Notes under the pieces: generated by a model | What the model saw: the letters and a program-made list of their open reading frames with translations, nothing else | Told to the model about the DNA's origin: nothing | Databases searched by the model: none | In this document: piece after piece, positions 51,797-60,332 of the stretch | Numbering within the stretch: the stretch's first letter is position 1 | Layout: the number at the start of each line of letters is the position of its first letter | From: CAVTWH01 sp963850915 | GTDB taxonomy: Bacteria > Actinomycetota > Actinomycetes > Mycobacteriales > Micromonosporaceae | Length of the DNA stretch: 64,000 nt | Reading direction: 5' to 3' | Assembly (NCBI GenBank): GCA_963850915.1 | Contig: CAWKND010000012.1 | Coordinates: forward strand, 247,703-311,702 | Position numbers and translations under genes: made by a program

Positions 51797-52522
51797 GTGG
51801 GCAGACGGTTGTGGCGGGTCGCGATCTGGGGGGCACTGCTGCCCGTCCTGGTCTCCGTCGCGCCGACCCGGACCACCGAGGCGGCCACCACCCGGCCACT
51901 GGTCGCCGACGCGTACTCCCACCTGGGCGCGACCACGGTCGGGCTGTGGTCCCGGGTCACCGGCCAACTCACCGTCACCGACCCGGCGGTACGCCCGAAC
52001 TCGTACGACTTCGTGGCCGCGCGCTTCATGGCCAAGCAGGAGACGCCGGCCGGTACCCGCTGGCTGGAGGCGGGCTGGGCGGAGGTGGGCTGGAGCGGCT
52101 CCGGCCGGCAGCGGGTGTACACCTTCGACACGGCCACCAACACCTGGACCTTCTACGACCAGTACCCGCTGCGCGCCGGTGACCAGATCAGCATCGCGCT
52201 GGCGGGCGTCGGCGGCCAGTGGTCGGCGGCGCTCTACTGGCACGGTGGCTGGTACCCGCTGACCAGTACCGCGTTGCCCCAGGGCGGGCTGGCCACCATC
52301 GAGCAGTACGTCGAGGTGTACCGGGATCCGGCGAAGCCGGCCGGCCCGCTGGCGGTACCCGCGATCAGCGTCAGCCAGGTGACCGTTGCCGGCCCCGGCG
52401 CACCCCGGTCCTGGACGGACAGCGCGGTGCCCTCCTACCGGGGCGGTACCCCCACCGGGTACTGCGTCACCCGGCTCGACCAGTGGGCCGACTGGAGCGC
52501 CGGTACCTGCTCCCCCGCCTGA
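51797..52522 (+). CDS. secreted protein, hypothetical
   Basis: This ~241-residue exported protein begins at a GTG followed by an n-region (VGRRLWRVAIW) and h-region (GALLPVLVSVAPT). Cleavage probably falls after TEAA. The mature part is rich in Trp, Tyr and Gly (RWLEAGWAEVGWSGSG, TWTFYDQYPL, YWHGGWYPL) and has two C-terminal cysteines (GYCVTR, GTCSPA). This is the look of a beta-sandwich surface or carbohydrate-binding domain. There is no ribosome-binding site, so the start is uncertain. The family was not recognised. Confidence 0.68.
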   Translation: MGRRLWRVAIWGALLPVLVSVAPTRTTEAATTRPLVADAYSHLGATTVGLWSRVTGQLTVTDPAVRPNSYDFVAARFMAKQETPAGTRWLEAGWAEVGWSGSGRQRVYTFDTATNTWTFYDQYPLRAGDQISIALAGVGGQWSAALYWHGGWYPLTSTALPQGGLATIEQYVEVYRDPAKPAGPLAVPAISVSQVTVAGPGAPRSWTDSAVPSYRGGTPTGYCVTRLDQWADWSAGTCSPA

Positions 52523-52642
52523 CTCCGGCTCTGCCCATCCTCCGACCGGAGGATGGTCCGCACCGCCCCAACCGGCGAACATCTCCTGCCAGAGATTCAG
52601 TGCGTGGCGTGAGTCACGTGGCACGGGCGGAGCGCCGGCACC

Positions 52643-53188
52643 ATGAGTACGACAGGACCTCGACGGCGGATGCTGCGAGCATCGGTATCGCTGGCCGTCC
52701 TGCTCCTGCTCGCCTCGGGGGTCGCCGGCTGCACGAGCCGGGTGACCGGGCTGGCCGGGGTCTCCGTGTCGGCCGACGGGAATCTGGTGATCGAGTTGGC
52801 CAGCTGCGGCCGGCACGCGCCTGCCCAGGTCGTCGTCTACCACTCGGTGCAGGACTTGGACCAGCGGGTACTCACCGACATGGAGTTCGACATCACCGGC
52901 GGGTACGCCCGCGGCGGGGTTGCCACGTTGACGAGCATCGACACCGGCGCACCGGCCGACGGCTGGCACCTGGTGCAGGGCACCGCGCAGCTGGACCCGA
53001 CGGTGGACTACAGCGCCTTCGGTACGACCGGCAACAACGGGTACTCCACCCGGCAGGTGCGCTTCACGGCCACCGACCTGGCGGCGCTGCAGCCGGGGCA
53101 GGTGCGGTACGAGGCGCCGGACAGCGCCGGCCACCTGCACGCGCTCGCCGCCAGCCGGGACGCGTTCCAGGCCGCAGCGGCCTGCTGA
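52643..53188 (+). CDS. lipoprotein, hypothetical
   Basis: This 181-residue protein has a type II signal peptide (MLRASVSLAVLLLLASGVAGC; lipobox VAGC). The mature domain has beta-rich sequence (VSVSADGNLVIELASC, VVVYHSV, VRFTATDLAALQPGQVRYEAP) and two further cysteines. GGAG lies upstream of the ATG at 52643. The function is unknown. It ends 16 bases before the hairpin shared with ccsB. Confidence 0.72.
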   Translation: MSTTGPRRRMLRASVSLAVLLLLASGVAGCTSRVTGLAGVSVSADGNLVIELASCGRHAPAQVVVYHSVQDLDQRVLTDMEFDITGGYARGGVATLTSIDTGAPADGWHLVQGTAQLDPTVDYSAFGTTGNNGYSTRQVRFTATDLAALQPGQVRYEAPDSAGHLHALAASRDAFQAAAAC

Positions 53189-53204
53189 GAGCGCGGGGCG
53201 GCGG

Positions 53205-53271
53205 CAAGATCGCGATCAGATCGGTGATTGTGGAGCCAGACTGCATTCCAGCCGATCTCGTCGCGATCTTG
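53205..53271. terminator. long hairpin between convergent genes (dispersed repeat copy)
   Basis: Outer arms 53205-53224 and 53252-53271 pair at 18 of 20 positions. The inner part is less symmetrical but still resembles the element at 2583-2645 (GACTGCA-TTCC-GCCGATCTCGTCGCGATC). It lies between the lipoprotein gene (+) and ccsB (-). Confidence 0.65.
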
Positions 53272-53286
53272 TGGTTTACCCGCCAC

Positions 53287-54275
53287 TCAAACGCCGGCGT
53301 AGGAGTGCAGGCCGTGCACGACCAGGTTGACCACGAACAGGTTGATCATCATGGCGCCCCAGCCGATCACCGCGATCCAGGTGGCGATCGGGCGCTTGAC
53401 CGATCGGGGTTGCCCGCGCGTGCAGGTACCGGCGTAGATCACCCAGGCGATGAAGGACCAGGTCTCCTTGGGGTCCCAGCTCCAGTACCGGCTCCACGCC
53501 GCCTCGGCCCAGATGGCGCCGCAGATGATGGCGAAGGTCCAGATCGGGAAGGCGAGCGCGTGGAGCCGGAAGGTGAGCCGCTCCAGGTTGGCCGCTGCCG
53601 GCAGCTCGCACCCAGGGTGTACGGGAAGCGCTCCTTGCCCGCCTCGTACCCGTACCGGATCAGGGTCAGGGCGGCCACCACGAAGCCGACCATGAAGATG
53701 CCGGAGGCCGTGACGGCGGCGGTCACGTGGATCTTCAGCCAGTACGAGTTGAGTACCGGCTGCAGCGGTCCGACGCTGCGTGTACAGCAGCATCCCGTCG
53801 ATGCCCAGCAGGATCGCGAGTACCAGCGCGGCGTACAGGCCGAGCGGGCGTACCGTCGGGCGGCGCCACAGCAGGATCAGCCAGGCGGTGCGCCGACCAG
53901 GCAGACGGCGAGTACGAACTCGTACATGTTGCCCCACGGCACCCGGTGCGCGGCGAAGCCCCGGCTCACCACGCAGCCGAGCTGCGAAGCCAGGCGACCA
54001 TGGTCAGCCCGAGCCCGATCCGGCCGGCCCACTGCGCCACGACGGGTGCGCGTAGGCGCCGCCGCGGCTCGTCGTCGTCCAGCTGCCACCGAGTCGACGG
54101 GCCCGGCCAACGTTCGGCGGGGCGCCGGCGCCGACGAGTACCCGCTGCTCCGGCCGGGTCGCCACGCGGGCCACCGCGCCCCGGTCACCGAAGGTGTACT
54201 CGACCGCGTACGCGAGCATCGCCAGGGTGTACCCCAGGATCGCGCGACCAGCAGGTGGTCGGAGAGCGCCGCCAT
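53287..54275 (-). pseudogene. ccsB: cytochrome c biogenesis protein CcsB, disrupted by multiple frameshifts
   Basis: The system II heme-handling membrane protein can be followed from MAALSDHLLVA through AMLAYAVEYTFGDRG, RVPWGNMYEFVLAVCLVG, LGIDGMLLYT and LNSYWLKIHVTAAV. It goes on to WSWDPKETWSFIAW and MMINLFVVNLVVHGLHSY, but only by changing frame about eight times. The heme-binding tryptophan-rich motif and flanking histidines are preserved, and no stop arises except through frame loss. Each change fits one lost or gained base, for example GCCGGTACCTG where GCCGGGTACCTG would be in frame. I believe the gene is real and that the sequence is faulty here. It is the last gene of the hemL operon. 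Confidence 0.8.
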
Positions 54276-55958
54276 CAGGTCTTCCCTTCCTCGAGTTGGC
54301 TGAGTCTCGGTGGGCTGGGTCTCATCATCGTCCGCGTCCGGATCTTCCGTGCCGGGGGTCCGGGATCGCCACCGGCCCGGCTGACCAGCGCCGCGAACTC
54401 CTCGGCGAAGCCGGAGTACTCGGAGCGGGCCAGCGCGCCCGCGCTCACCGTGCTCCCGCCGTCGCCGGCCGGCCGGAGCCGGAACCAGACCCGGCGCCGC
54501 TTGCCGAACAGCATGGTGACCAGGCCGATCAGCAGGCACACGGCGCCCACCAGGACGAACTTCTCGCCCGGGTCGTACCGGACGGCGATGTTCGCCCACG
54601 GCTGGGTACCGATGAACTGCAGCGTGGTGCCGTCGTCGAGGGTGCGTCGTCTCGCCGGGCTTGAGGTTGATCTGGTTCTTGACCATGGCCAGCCGGCCGG
54701 CGTCGATCTCCCCGGTGTTCAGGGTGTAGACCGAGTGCGGGATGCCGGCGTCGAGGCCCAGGTCGCCGCGGTAGGCGATGCAGCGACAGCACCGGGTTGC
54801 TCTCGGCCGGGAAGATCGAGGTCGCGCTGCGCCCGTCCGAGGTGGGCAGGTAGACCGCCTGGAAGCCGACCTGCTGCTTGTTGTCGGGTCGCGTTCCCCG
54901 CTGGGGCGAGGTTGGCGTCCGGGAAGGAGATGGCGCCGTTACTGGTCAGGTCCTCGTCGGCGGGGAGCAGCGGAGCGACCGTGGTCTGGCTGACGCCGTA
55001 CTTGTCGGTGTACTTCACCATCGCCGAGTACCCGTGGCCGGTCACGTACAGCCGCGCCTTGTCCAGCCGCAGCGGCTCGTTCGGCTTGATCACCGCGTGC
55101 TTGGGGGCGCCCGAGCCGACGTTGTAGCTCACGTCGCGCCGGAACGCCTCGGGCTGCCCGGTGTCCCGGTAGTTGGCGCTGAACGCGTCGAGCTGCACGC
55201 AGAACGGCTCCAGGCTGGCCGGTTTGACCCGGGTACCCAGCCCGTAGTCGTCGTACTGCTGCAGGGTGTTGCAGAAGCCCTGGTCCGGGCCGAGCGCCAT
55301 GACCCGGTCGGCGTGGTAGCCGAACCAGCGAGCCGAAGGCCACGCCGACCAGCAGCAGCATGAGGGACAGGTGGAAGAGCAGGTTCCCGGTCTCCTTCAG
55401 GTACCCCTTCTCGGCGCTCACCGTCACCGTGCCGTCGGCCGTGCTCGCGTACCAGCGCCCGGAACCGGGCCTTGCGCAGCACCGCGCGCAGCCGGCGACC
55501 GGCGGCGCGCGGGACTCGCCGGGTCGGACCAGTCGACTGCCGAGGCGGGCATCCGGTCCAGCCGGGCCGGCGCCTCCGGCGGCTTGCGCAGCAGCGCCTG
55601 TACGTGCCCCTTGGCGCGCGGTACCAGGCAGCCCACCAGCGAGATGAACAGCAGCAGGTAGATCGCCGAGAACCAGGCGGAGGAGAAGACGTTGAACGCA
55701 CCCACCCGGTCGAGCAGCGGAGCCACGGTGGGGTGGCAAGGAGTAGTTGGTGACCGCGCTCTCGCTCAGGTTGTGCTGCGGCAGCAGCGAGCCGGGGATC
55801 GCCGCGATGGCCAGCAGGAACAGCAGGATCAGCGCGGTACGCATGCTGGTCAGCCAGCGCCACAGCCGGCGCCACTGGGCCAGTGCGAGCTGCCGCCAGC
55901 CGATCCCGGCCGGCGGCGGCGCCTGCTCGGTGGGCGGTGTCTGCACGGCCGTGGCCAT
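54275..55958 (-). pseudogene. resB: cytochrome c biogenesis protein ResB, disrupted by multiple frameshifts
   Basis: From ATG 55958 (overlapping the ccdA stop) the frame reads MATAVQTPPTEQAPPPAG, then the first membrane helices up to NYSL near 55740. The rest (VAPLLDRVGAFNVFSSAWF, GYLKETGNLLFHLSLML, GFCNTLQQYDDYGLGTR, VKPASLEPFC and finally IAVRYDPGEKFVLVGAVCLL) is spread over all three frames. About six single-base changes are required, near 55738, 55510, 55325, 54892, 54783 and 54640. Protein-level conservation is good throughout. ResB with CcsB forms the complex that carries heme outside and attaches it to apocytochrome c. As for ccsB, sequence error is more likely than decay. Confidence 0.8.
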
Positions 55959-56794
55959 CAGATGCTCACCGTCCCGGGGCCGACGACCGCGCGCAGCCAG
56001 TTGACGAACTCGGTCCAGCCGCCGGTGACCAGCGCCAGCCCGACCAGGATCAGCAGCGCCCCGCCGATCCGGGTGACCCAGACGGTGTGCCGGCGGATCA
56101 CCGCGAAGAGGCCGAGCAGCCGGCGGAAGCCCAGGGCGAAGAGCAGGAAAGGCAGACCGAGACCGAGACAGTAGGCAATGACCAGGGGTACCGCCCGGGC
56201 CGTGTTCCCGCTGTCGTAGGCGAGCAGGAGTACCGCGGAGAGCGTCGGTGACAGGCACGGCGTCCAGGACAGCGCGAACACCGCCCCGAGGATCGGCGCA
56301 CCGGCCAGCCCGGCCTTCGGCAACCAACCGATCCGGTACTCCCGGTCCAGTCCCGGTAGGACACCGGCGAACGCCAGGCCGAGCAGGATGACAACGACTC
56401 CGCCGACGATCTCGATGGCCCGCTCGTGGCGCAGCAGCGCGTGCCCGGCCTGCGCGGCGAGTACCCCGGTGAGGACGAATACCGCCGTGAACCCGGGTAC
56501 GAACAGCAGCGCCCCGGTGACCACCCGGCCGCGTACCCGCGCTCTGCTGCGGGTGGCGACCGCGACCCCACCGGCGGCCTGCTCCGCCGGTGGCTCGACC
56601 GGCCGGCCGTGCGGGTCGGTACCGAGGCCCGCGTCGAGGTCGGCGCCGGCCAGTCCGGTCACGTAGGACAGGTAGCCGGGGACCAGCGGCAGGATGCACG
56701 GGGACAGGAAGCTGACCAGGCCGGCGAGGGCGGCGACGGCGAGCGCCAGCAGGAACGGTCCGGAGGCGGCGACGTGCGCGAAGCTGGTACCCAT
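55958..56794 (-). CDS. ccdA: cytochrome c biogenesis thiol transporter CcdA
   Basis: This 278-residue membrane protein has six helices. It carries reducing power across the membrane to ResA through two cysteines, visible in FLSPCILPLVPGYLSYV and LSWTPCLSPTLSAVLLLA. A loop of about 35 residues after the first helix pair is rich in Pro, Glu and Arg. The ATG overlaps the resA stop (ATGA), and the stop overlaps the resB start. This gene is free of frameshifts, in contrast to its two downstream neighbours. Confidence 0.92.
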   Translation of the reverse strand: MGTSFAHVAASGPFLLALAVAALAGLVSFLSPCILPLVPGYLSYVTGLAGADLDAGLGTDPHGRPVEPPAEQAAGGVAVATRSRARVRGRVVTGALLFVPGFTAVFVLTGVLAAQAGHALLRHERAIEIVGGVVVILLGLAFAGVLPGLDREYRIGWLPKAGLAGAPILGAVFALSWTPCLSPTLSAVLLLAYDSGNTARAVPLVIAYCLGLGLPFLLFALGFRRLLGLFAVIRRHTVWVTRIGGALLILVGLALVTGGWTEFVNWLRAVVGPGTVSI

Positions 56795-57422
56795 CAGTTC
56801 TCCGCGGCAACCGTGCGTAGCAGCTCGGTAAAGCTGTCCCGGTCCACCGTGTCGCGTACCACCGCGGCGATCTTGCCGTGCCGGTCGATCACCACCGTGC
56901 TGGGCAGTGTCACGTTGAGATCGTTGAAGCCCAACGAGATCCGGCCGGTCGGGTCGAACAGGCTCGGGTAGGTGGCGTTCGCCCGCTGGAAGGCCAGCGC
57001 CTGGTCCTTGACGTCGCGGCTGTTCACCCCGACGAAGACCACGCCGTCGGGCGCGGTGGCCTGGTAGCTGGCCTCCAGGTCGGCCGCCTCCGAGCGGCAC
57101 GGTGCGCACCACTGCGCCCAGAAGTTGAGTACCACCACTTTGCCCTGGTCACTCGCCAGATCCAGGGGCGTACCGTCGAGCGTCTGCCCGCTCACCTTCG
57201 GTGCTGTGGCCCGCGCGCCGGCCGGGTACTGCACGGTCTTACCGTCGCCGGAAACGTACCGGTTGCCGCCACCCGAGTCGGCGTTGTCGCCGTTCCCGGC
57301 CGTACACGCCCCCGCCGCCAGCAGCATGCCGAACAGCAGGCTCACCGTGGCGAGTGCGCGGGCGCGCGTCAGGCCCCTTGTGCGCGGGCGCGCGTCAGGC
57401 CCCCTTGTGCGCGGGCGCGCAT
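56794..57422 (-). CDS. resA: thioredoxin-like lipoprotein ResA, N-terminus disrupted by a repeat and one-base loss
   Basis: The mature domain is clear: a thioredoxin fold with active site WCAPC (FWAQWCAPCRSEAADLE), LDGTPLDLASDQGKVVVLNF and STVVIDRHGKI. It reduces apocytochrome c cysteines outside the membrane. A lipobox LAAGAC follows a short helix. The likely start is ATG 57422, overlapping the gpm stop as TGATG. It would give MRARAQGGL, then TRARAQGGL and TRARALATVSLLFG through three 27-bp repeats. One repeat is 26 bp because a C5 run is C4 at 57374-57377, which breaks the frame. A GTG at 57345 is the only in-frame start left and would lack the positively charged n-region. Confidence 0.82.
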
Positions 57423-57431
57423 CAGGCCCCC
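57355..57431 (-). repeat. 27-bp tandem repeat at the gpm/resA junction
   Basis: Three copies of a unit containing GGGCGCGCGTCAGGCCCC (plus strand) span the gpm stop codon and the resA N-terminal codons. Unit length is 27, 26 and 27 bases, the short one having four instead of five C. A single copy would give an ordinary TGATG junction and a normal ResA signal peptide. Confidence 0.85.
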
Positions 57432-58066
57432 TTGGCGGTCTTCGCCGTCGCCGACTGGGCGACCAGCGCCGCGGCCGGTTCGCTGTAGGAGACGCCGGTC
57501 AACCGGGCACCTTCGAAGTGGAAGCTGGTGAAGCTGGCCAGCGCGCACTGGCGGCGGCGCGGGTCGTGCCACAGCCGCTGCTTCTGTACGAACCGGCGCA
57601 GCGTCCAGATGGAGAGCTGGTGCGACACGCAGACCGCCTCGTGCCCCTCGGCGGCTACCCGGGCAGCCATCAGCGCCGCGTACATCCGCTCGGCGATCTC
57701 CCGGTAGGGCTCGCCCCAGGACGGCTTGGTCGGGTTACGCAGCTGCCACCAGTTGCGCGGGTCGCGCAGCGCGCCGTCGCCCACCCCGAACTTCTGGCCC
57801 TCGAAGAAGTTGCGCGTCTCGATCAGCCGGTCGTCGACCGCGACGGGCAGCCCGAACTGGGCGGCGAACGGCTCGGCCGTCTGCTGCGCCCGCTCCAGCG
57901 GGCTGCTCACCAGGTAGGTCACGTCGTTGCCGGCGAGCGACTCGGCCGCCACCTTCGCCATCTGGACGCCGAGTTCGGAGAGGCGGTAGCCGGGCAGCCG
58001 GCCGTAGAGCACCTTGGTCGGGTTGAACACTTCGCCGTGCCGCAGCACGTGCACGGTCGTCTTCAC
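57422..58066 (-). CDS. histidine phosphatase (phosphoglycerate mutase-like)
   Basis: This 214-residue protein of the histidine phosphatase superfamily has the catalytic RHG motif at the start (VHVLRHGEVFNPTKVLYGRLPGYRLSELG). The second histidine is in CVSHQLSIW, with SSPLERAQQTAEP between. It is conserved between hemL and the cytochrome c maturation genes in many actinobacteria, including mycobacteria. Its substrate there is unknown and it is not the glycolytic mutase. The GTG start overlaps the hemL stop (GTGA), and the stop overlaps the resA start. Confidence 0.87.
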   Translation of the reverse strand: MKTTVHVLRHGEVFNPTKVLYGRLPGYRLSELGVQMAKVAAESLAGNDVTYLVSSPLERAQQTAEPFAAQFGLPVAVDDRLIETRNFFEGQKFGVGDGALRDPRNWWQLRNPTKPSWGEPYREIAERMYAALMAARVAAEGHEAVCVSHQLSIWTLRRFVQKQRLWHDPRRRQCALASFTSFHFEGARLTGVSYSEPAAALVAQSATAKTAKGA

Positions 58067-59388
58067 GCCCCGGCTCCCTGGCTCTGTGCTGCGGCAGCCG
58101 CTTCGGCGGCCGGTCCCAGCGCGTCGGTGATCACCTGCAGCGCGTCGTCGTCGAGCGCCGTACTCACGAACCACGCCTCGAACGCGCTCGGCGGCAGGTA
58201 GACGCCGCGCGCCAGCATCGCGTGGAAGAAGGCGCGGAACGCCGCCACATCCTGCGTTTTCGCGCCGGTGTAGTCGAAGACATCCGCGTCGGTGAAGAAG
58301 ATCGAGAACATGTTGCCGGCGGTGGAGAGGCGGTGCGGTACCCCCGCCTTGGTCAGTGCCTGGGTAGCCAGCCCGGCCACGGTGGCGGCGTTGCGGTCCA
58401 GCGTCGCGTACGCCTCGGGCGTGGCCAGCCGCAGCGACGCCAGCCCAGCCGCGCAGGCCAGCGGGTTTCCGGAGAGGGTACCGGCCTGGTACACCGGGCC
58501 GGCCGGGGCGAGCCGCTCCATGATCTCCACCCGGCCACCGAACGCGGCGGCGGGCAGCCCACCACCCATCACCTTGCCGAAGGTCCACAGGTCGGCGTCG
58601 ACCGGGTCGAGGCCGTACCAGCCGCAGCGGGAGACCCGGAAGCCGGTCATCACCTCGTCCATGATCAGCAGTGCCCCGTGCGCGTGGCAGAGCTGCGCCA
58701 ACTCGGCGTTGAAGCCGTCCCGGGGGGCGACCACGCCCATGTTGCCGGCGGCCGCCTCGGTGATCACGGCGGCGATCTCCGGACCCTGCTCGGCGAAGGC
58801 GGCCCGTACCGCGGCGAGGTCGTTGTACGGCAGCACGATCGTCTCGCTGGCTGTCGCTCCGGTGACTCCCGGTGTGTCCGGCAGGCCGAGCGTGGCGACT
58901 CCGGAACCGGCCGCCGCCAGCAGGGCGTCCACGTGCCCGTGGTAGCAGCCGGCGAACTTGACGATCTTCGAGCGCCCGGTGAAGCCACGGGCCAGTCGCA
59001 GCGCCGACATGGTCGCCTCGGTACCGGAGTTGACCAGGCGTACCTGCTCCACGGGGGTACGGGCGACCAGCTCCTCGGCCAGGTCGACCTCGCCAGCGGT
59101 TGGGGTACCGAAGCTGGTACCCCGGCCGGCCGCGTCGCGTACCGCCGCCACGATCTCGGGGTGCGCGTGCCCGTGGATCAGCGGCCCCCAGGAGCAGACC
59201 AGGTCGACATAGCGGCGCCCGTCGACATCGGTGAGCCAGGCGCCGGAGCCGCTCGCCATGAACCTGGGCGTACCCCCGACGCTCCGGAACGCGCGCACAG
59301 GGGAGTTCACCCCGCCGGGCACAACGGCCTGGGCGCGGTCGAAGAGCTGTTGCGAGGCAGGGGCCTCCGCGGCATATGGCTGGGTCAC
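58063..59388 (-). CDS. hemL: glutamate-1-semialdehyde 2,1-aminomutase HemL
   Basis: This 441-residue PLP enzyme makes 5-aminolevulinate, the first heme precursor after glutamyl-tRNA reduction. Family motifs are VVPGGVNSPVRAFRSVGG, NSGTEATMSALRLARGFTGR, GCYHGHVDALL and MDEVMTGFRV. The PLP lysine is in LWTFGKVMGGGLPAAAFGG, with AGTLSGNPLACAAGLASL after it. It leads the operon hemL-gpm-resA-ccdA-resB-ccsB, which links heme supply to cytochrome c assembly. The promoter should lie in 59389-59496, shared with the divergent STAS gene. Confidence 0.94.
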   Translation of the reverse strand: MTQPYAAEAPASQQLFDRAQAVVPGGVNSPVRAFRSVGGTPRFMASGSGAWLTDVDGRRYVDLVCSWGPLIHGHAHPEIVAAVRDAAGRGTSFGTPTAGEVDLAEELVARTPVEQVRLVNSGTEATMSALRLARGFTGRSKIVKFAGCYHGHVDALLAAAGSGVATLGLPDTPGVTGATASETIVLPYNDLAAVRAAFAEQGPEIAAVITEAAAGNMGVVAPRDGFNAELAQLCHAHGALLIMDEVMTGFRVSRCGWYGLDPVDADLWTFGKVMGGGLPAAAFGGRVEIMERLAPAGPVYQAGTLSGNPLACAAGLASLRLATPEAYATLDRNAATVAGLATQALTKAGVPHRLSTAGNMFSIFFTDADVFDYTGAKTQDVAAFRAFFHAMLARGVYLPPSAFEAWFVSTALDDDALQVITDALGPAAEAAAAAQSQGAGA

Positions 59389-59496
59389 GGCCCCGCCAGT
59401 ATGTCAGCACGCTACCTATTGACGAACGGCACCCTCGCGGCGAGCATGATCGTTTCGTACCGAGCCGGGTAAGCGCACCCGGGATAGGCTGTCCGG

Positions 59497-59817
59497 GTGG
59501 AGCGCCCCGAGCTGACGATCACCGTTCGGCGGGATCCGGCCGAGGTGGTCGTGAGCCTGACCGGTGAGATCGACGTGTCCACAGCCGCCAAACTGGCCAC
59601 AACAGTGGGCGACATCCTGCACTCCGACTCGCCGCCCCGGCTGGTACTCGACATGGCGGGCGTCACCTTCTGCGACTCCCAGGGCCTGGGTACCCTCGTG
59701 GTTCTCTCCCGCCGCGCCCGGTTGGCGACCACTGTGCTGGTACTCACCAACGTGGGCGACTTCCTGCTGCGGGTACTCGACATCACCGGGCTGCGGACAG
59801 CCCTGATGATCCGCTAG
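59497..59817 (+). CDS. STAS-domain anti-sigma factor antagonist
   Basis: This 106-residue STAS protein has the phosphorylation segment VTFCDSQGLGTLVVLSRRA, where the serine is the usual kinase target. LTGEIDVSTAAKLATTVGD precedes it. Such proteins bind an anti-sigma factor when unphosphorylated. No cognate kinase or sigma factor is adjacent. The neighbouring receiver protein and hybrid kinase suggest a shared partner-switching route. TAGGCT ends six bases before the GTG start, so the message is probably leaderless. The stop overlaps the convergent receiver gene by four bases. Confidence 0.88.
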   Translation: MERPELTITVRRDPAEVVVSLTGEIDVSTAAKLATTVGDILHSDSPPRLVLDMAGVTFCDSQGLGTLVVLSRRARLATTVLVLTNVGDFLLRVLDITGLRTALMIR

Positions 59818-60332
59818 TCCGCGCTGCGGAGCGCGGCCAGTGCGGCGACCTGGTCCCCGTCCTCCAGCGCCAGCACCGCCTCGGCCATCCGCTGGCGCAG
59901 CATCCCCAGCTGCTTCGCCTCCTGCGCGGCCAGCTCCAGCAGCTTGGTCTTGGTCCACAGCTCCGCGAAGACCGAGACCTTGGCCCGCAGTACCCACGGG
60001 TCGAAGGGCTTGGCCAGCCAGTCGATCGCGCCGACGGCGTATCCGCGCAGCGCCAGCTGGGCGTCCCAGTCGGCCGCGGTGAGGAAGATGATCGGTACCC
60101 GCCGGGTACGTTCCCGCTGCTTGATGTGGTTGGCCGTCTCGAACCCGTCCATGTCCGGCATCTGCGCGTCCAGCAGGATCACCGCGAAGTCGTCCTGCAG
60201 CAGCTGCTTCAGCGCCGCCTCGCCGCTGTCCACCGCGACCGGCTCGACCGGCAGCCCCTGCAGGATCGCCTCCAGCGCGATCAGGTTGTCCCGCCGGTCG
60301 TCGACCAGCAGCACCTTCGGGGTACCCGTCAC
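59814..60332 (-). CDS. response-regulator receiver protein without DNA-binding domain
   Basis: This 172-residue protein has a full receiver domain (VLLVDDRRDN, phospho-acceptor Asp55 in ILLDAQMPDMDG, Thr/Ala in FLTAAD, Lys in WLAKPFDPW). A ~50-residue helical C-terminus (LWTKTKLLELAAQEAKQLGMLRQRMAEAVLAL) follows and has no output domain. It starts on the stop of the giant hybrid kinase (GTGA-type overlap), so it is co-translated with it. It may relay phosphate from the kinase or act through the STAS protein. Confidence 0.88.
   Translation of the reverse strand: MTGTPKVLLVDDRRDNLIALEAILQGLPVEPVAVDSGEAALKQLLQDDFAVILLDAQMPDMDGFETANHIKQRERTRRVPIIFLTAADWDAQLALRGYAVGAIDWLAKPFDPWVLRAKVSVFAELWTKTKLLELAAQEAKQLGMLRQRMAEAVLALEDGDQVAALAALRSAD

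Noticed and set aside
54939..56810. A 623-codon minus-strand frame covering ccdA and part of resB
   Set aside because: Over ccdA it is out of frame. Only the segments after 55958 carry resB protein, and these are included in the resB entry.
57369..57572. A 67-codon minus-strand frame ending MRARAQGGLTRARAQGA
   Set aside because: Only its last part is meaningful, being the interrupted N-terminus of ResA. The rest is an out-of-frame reading of the phosphatase gene.
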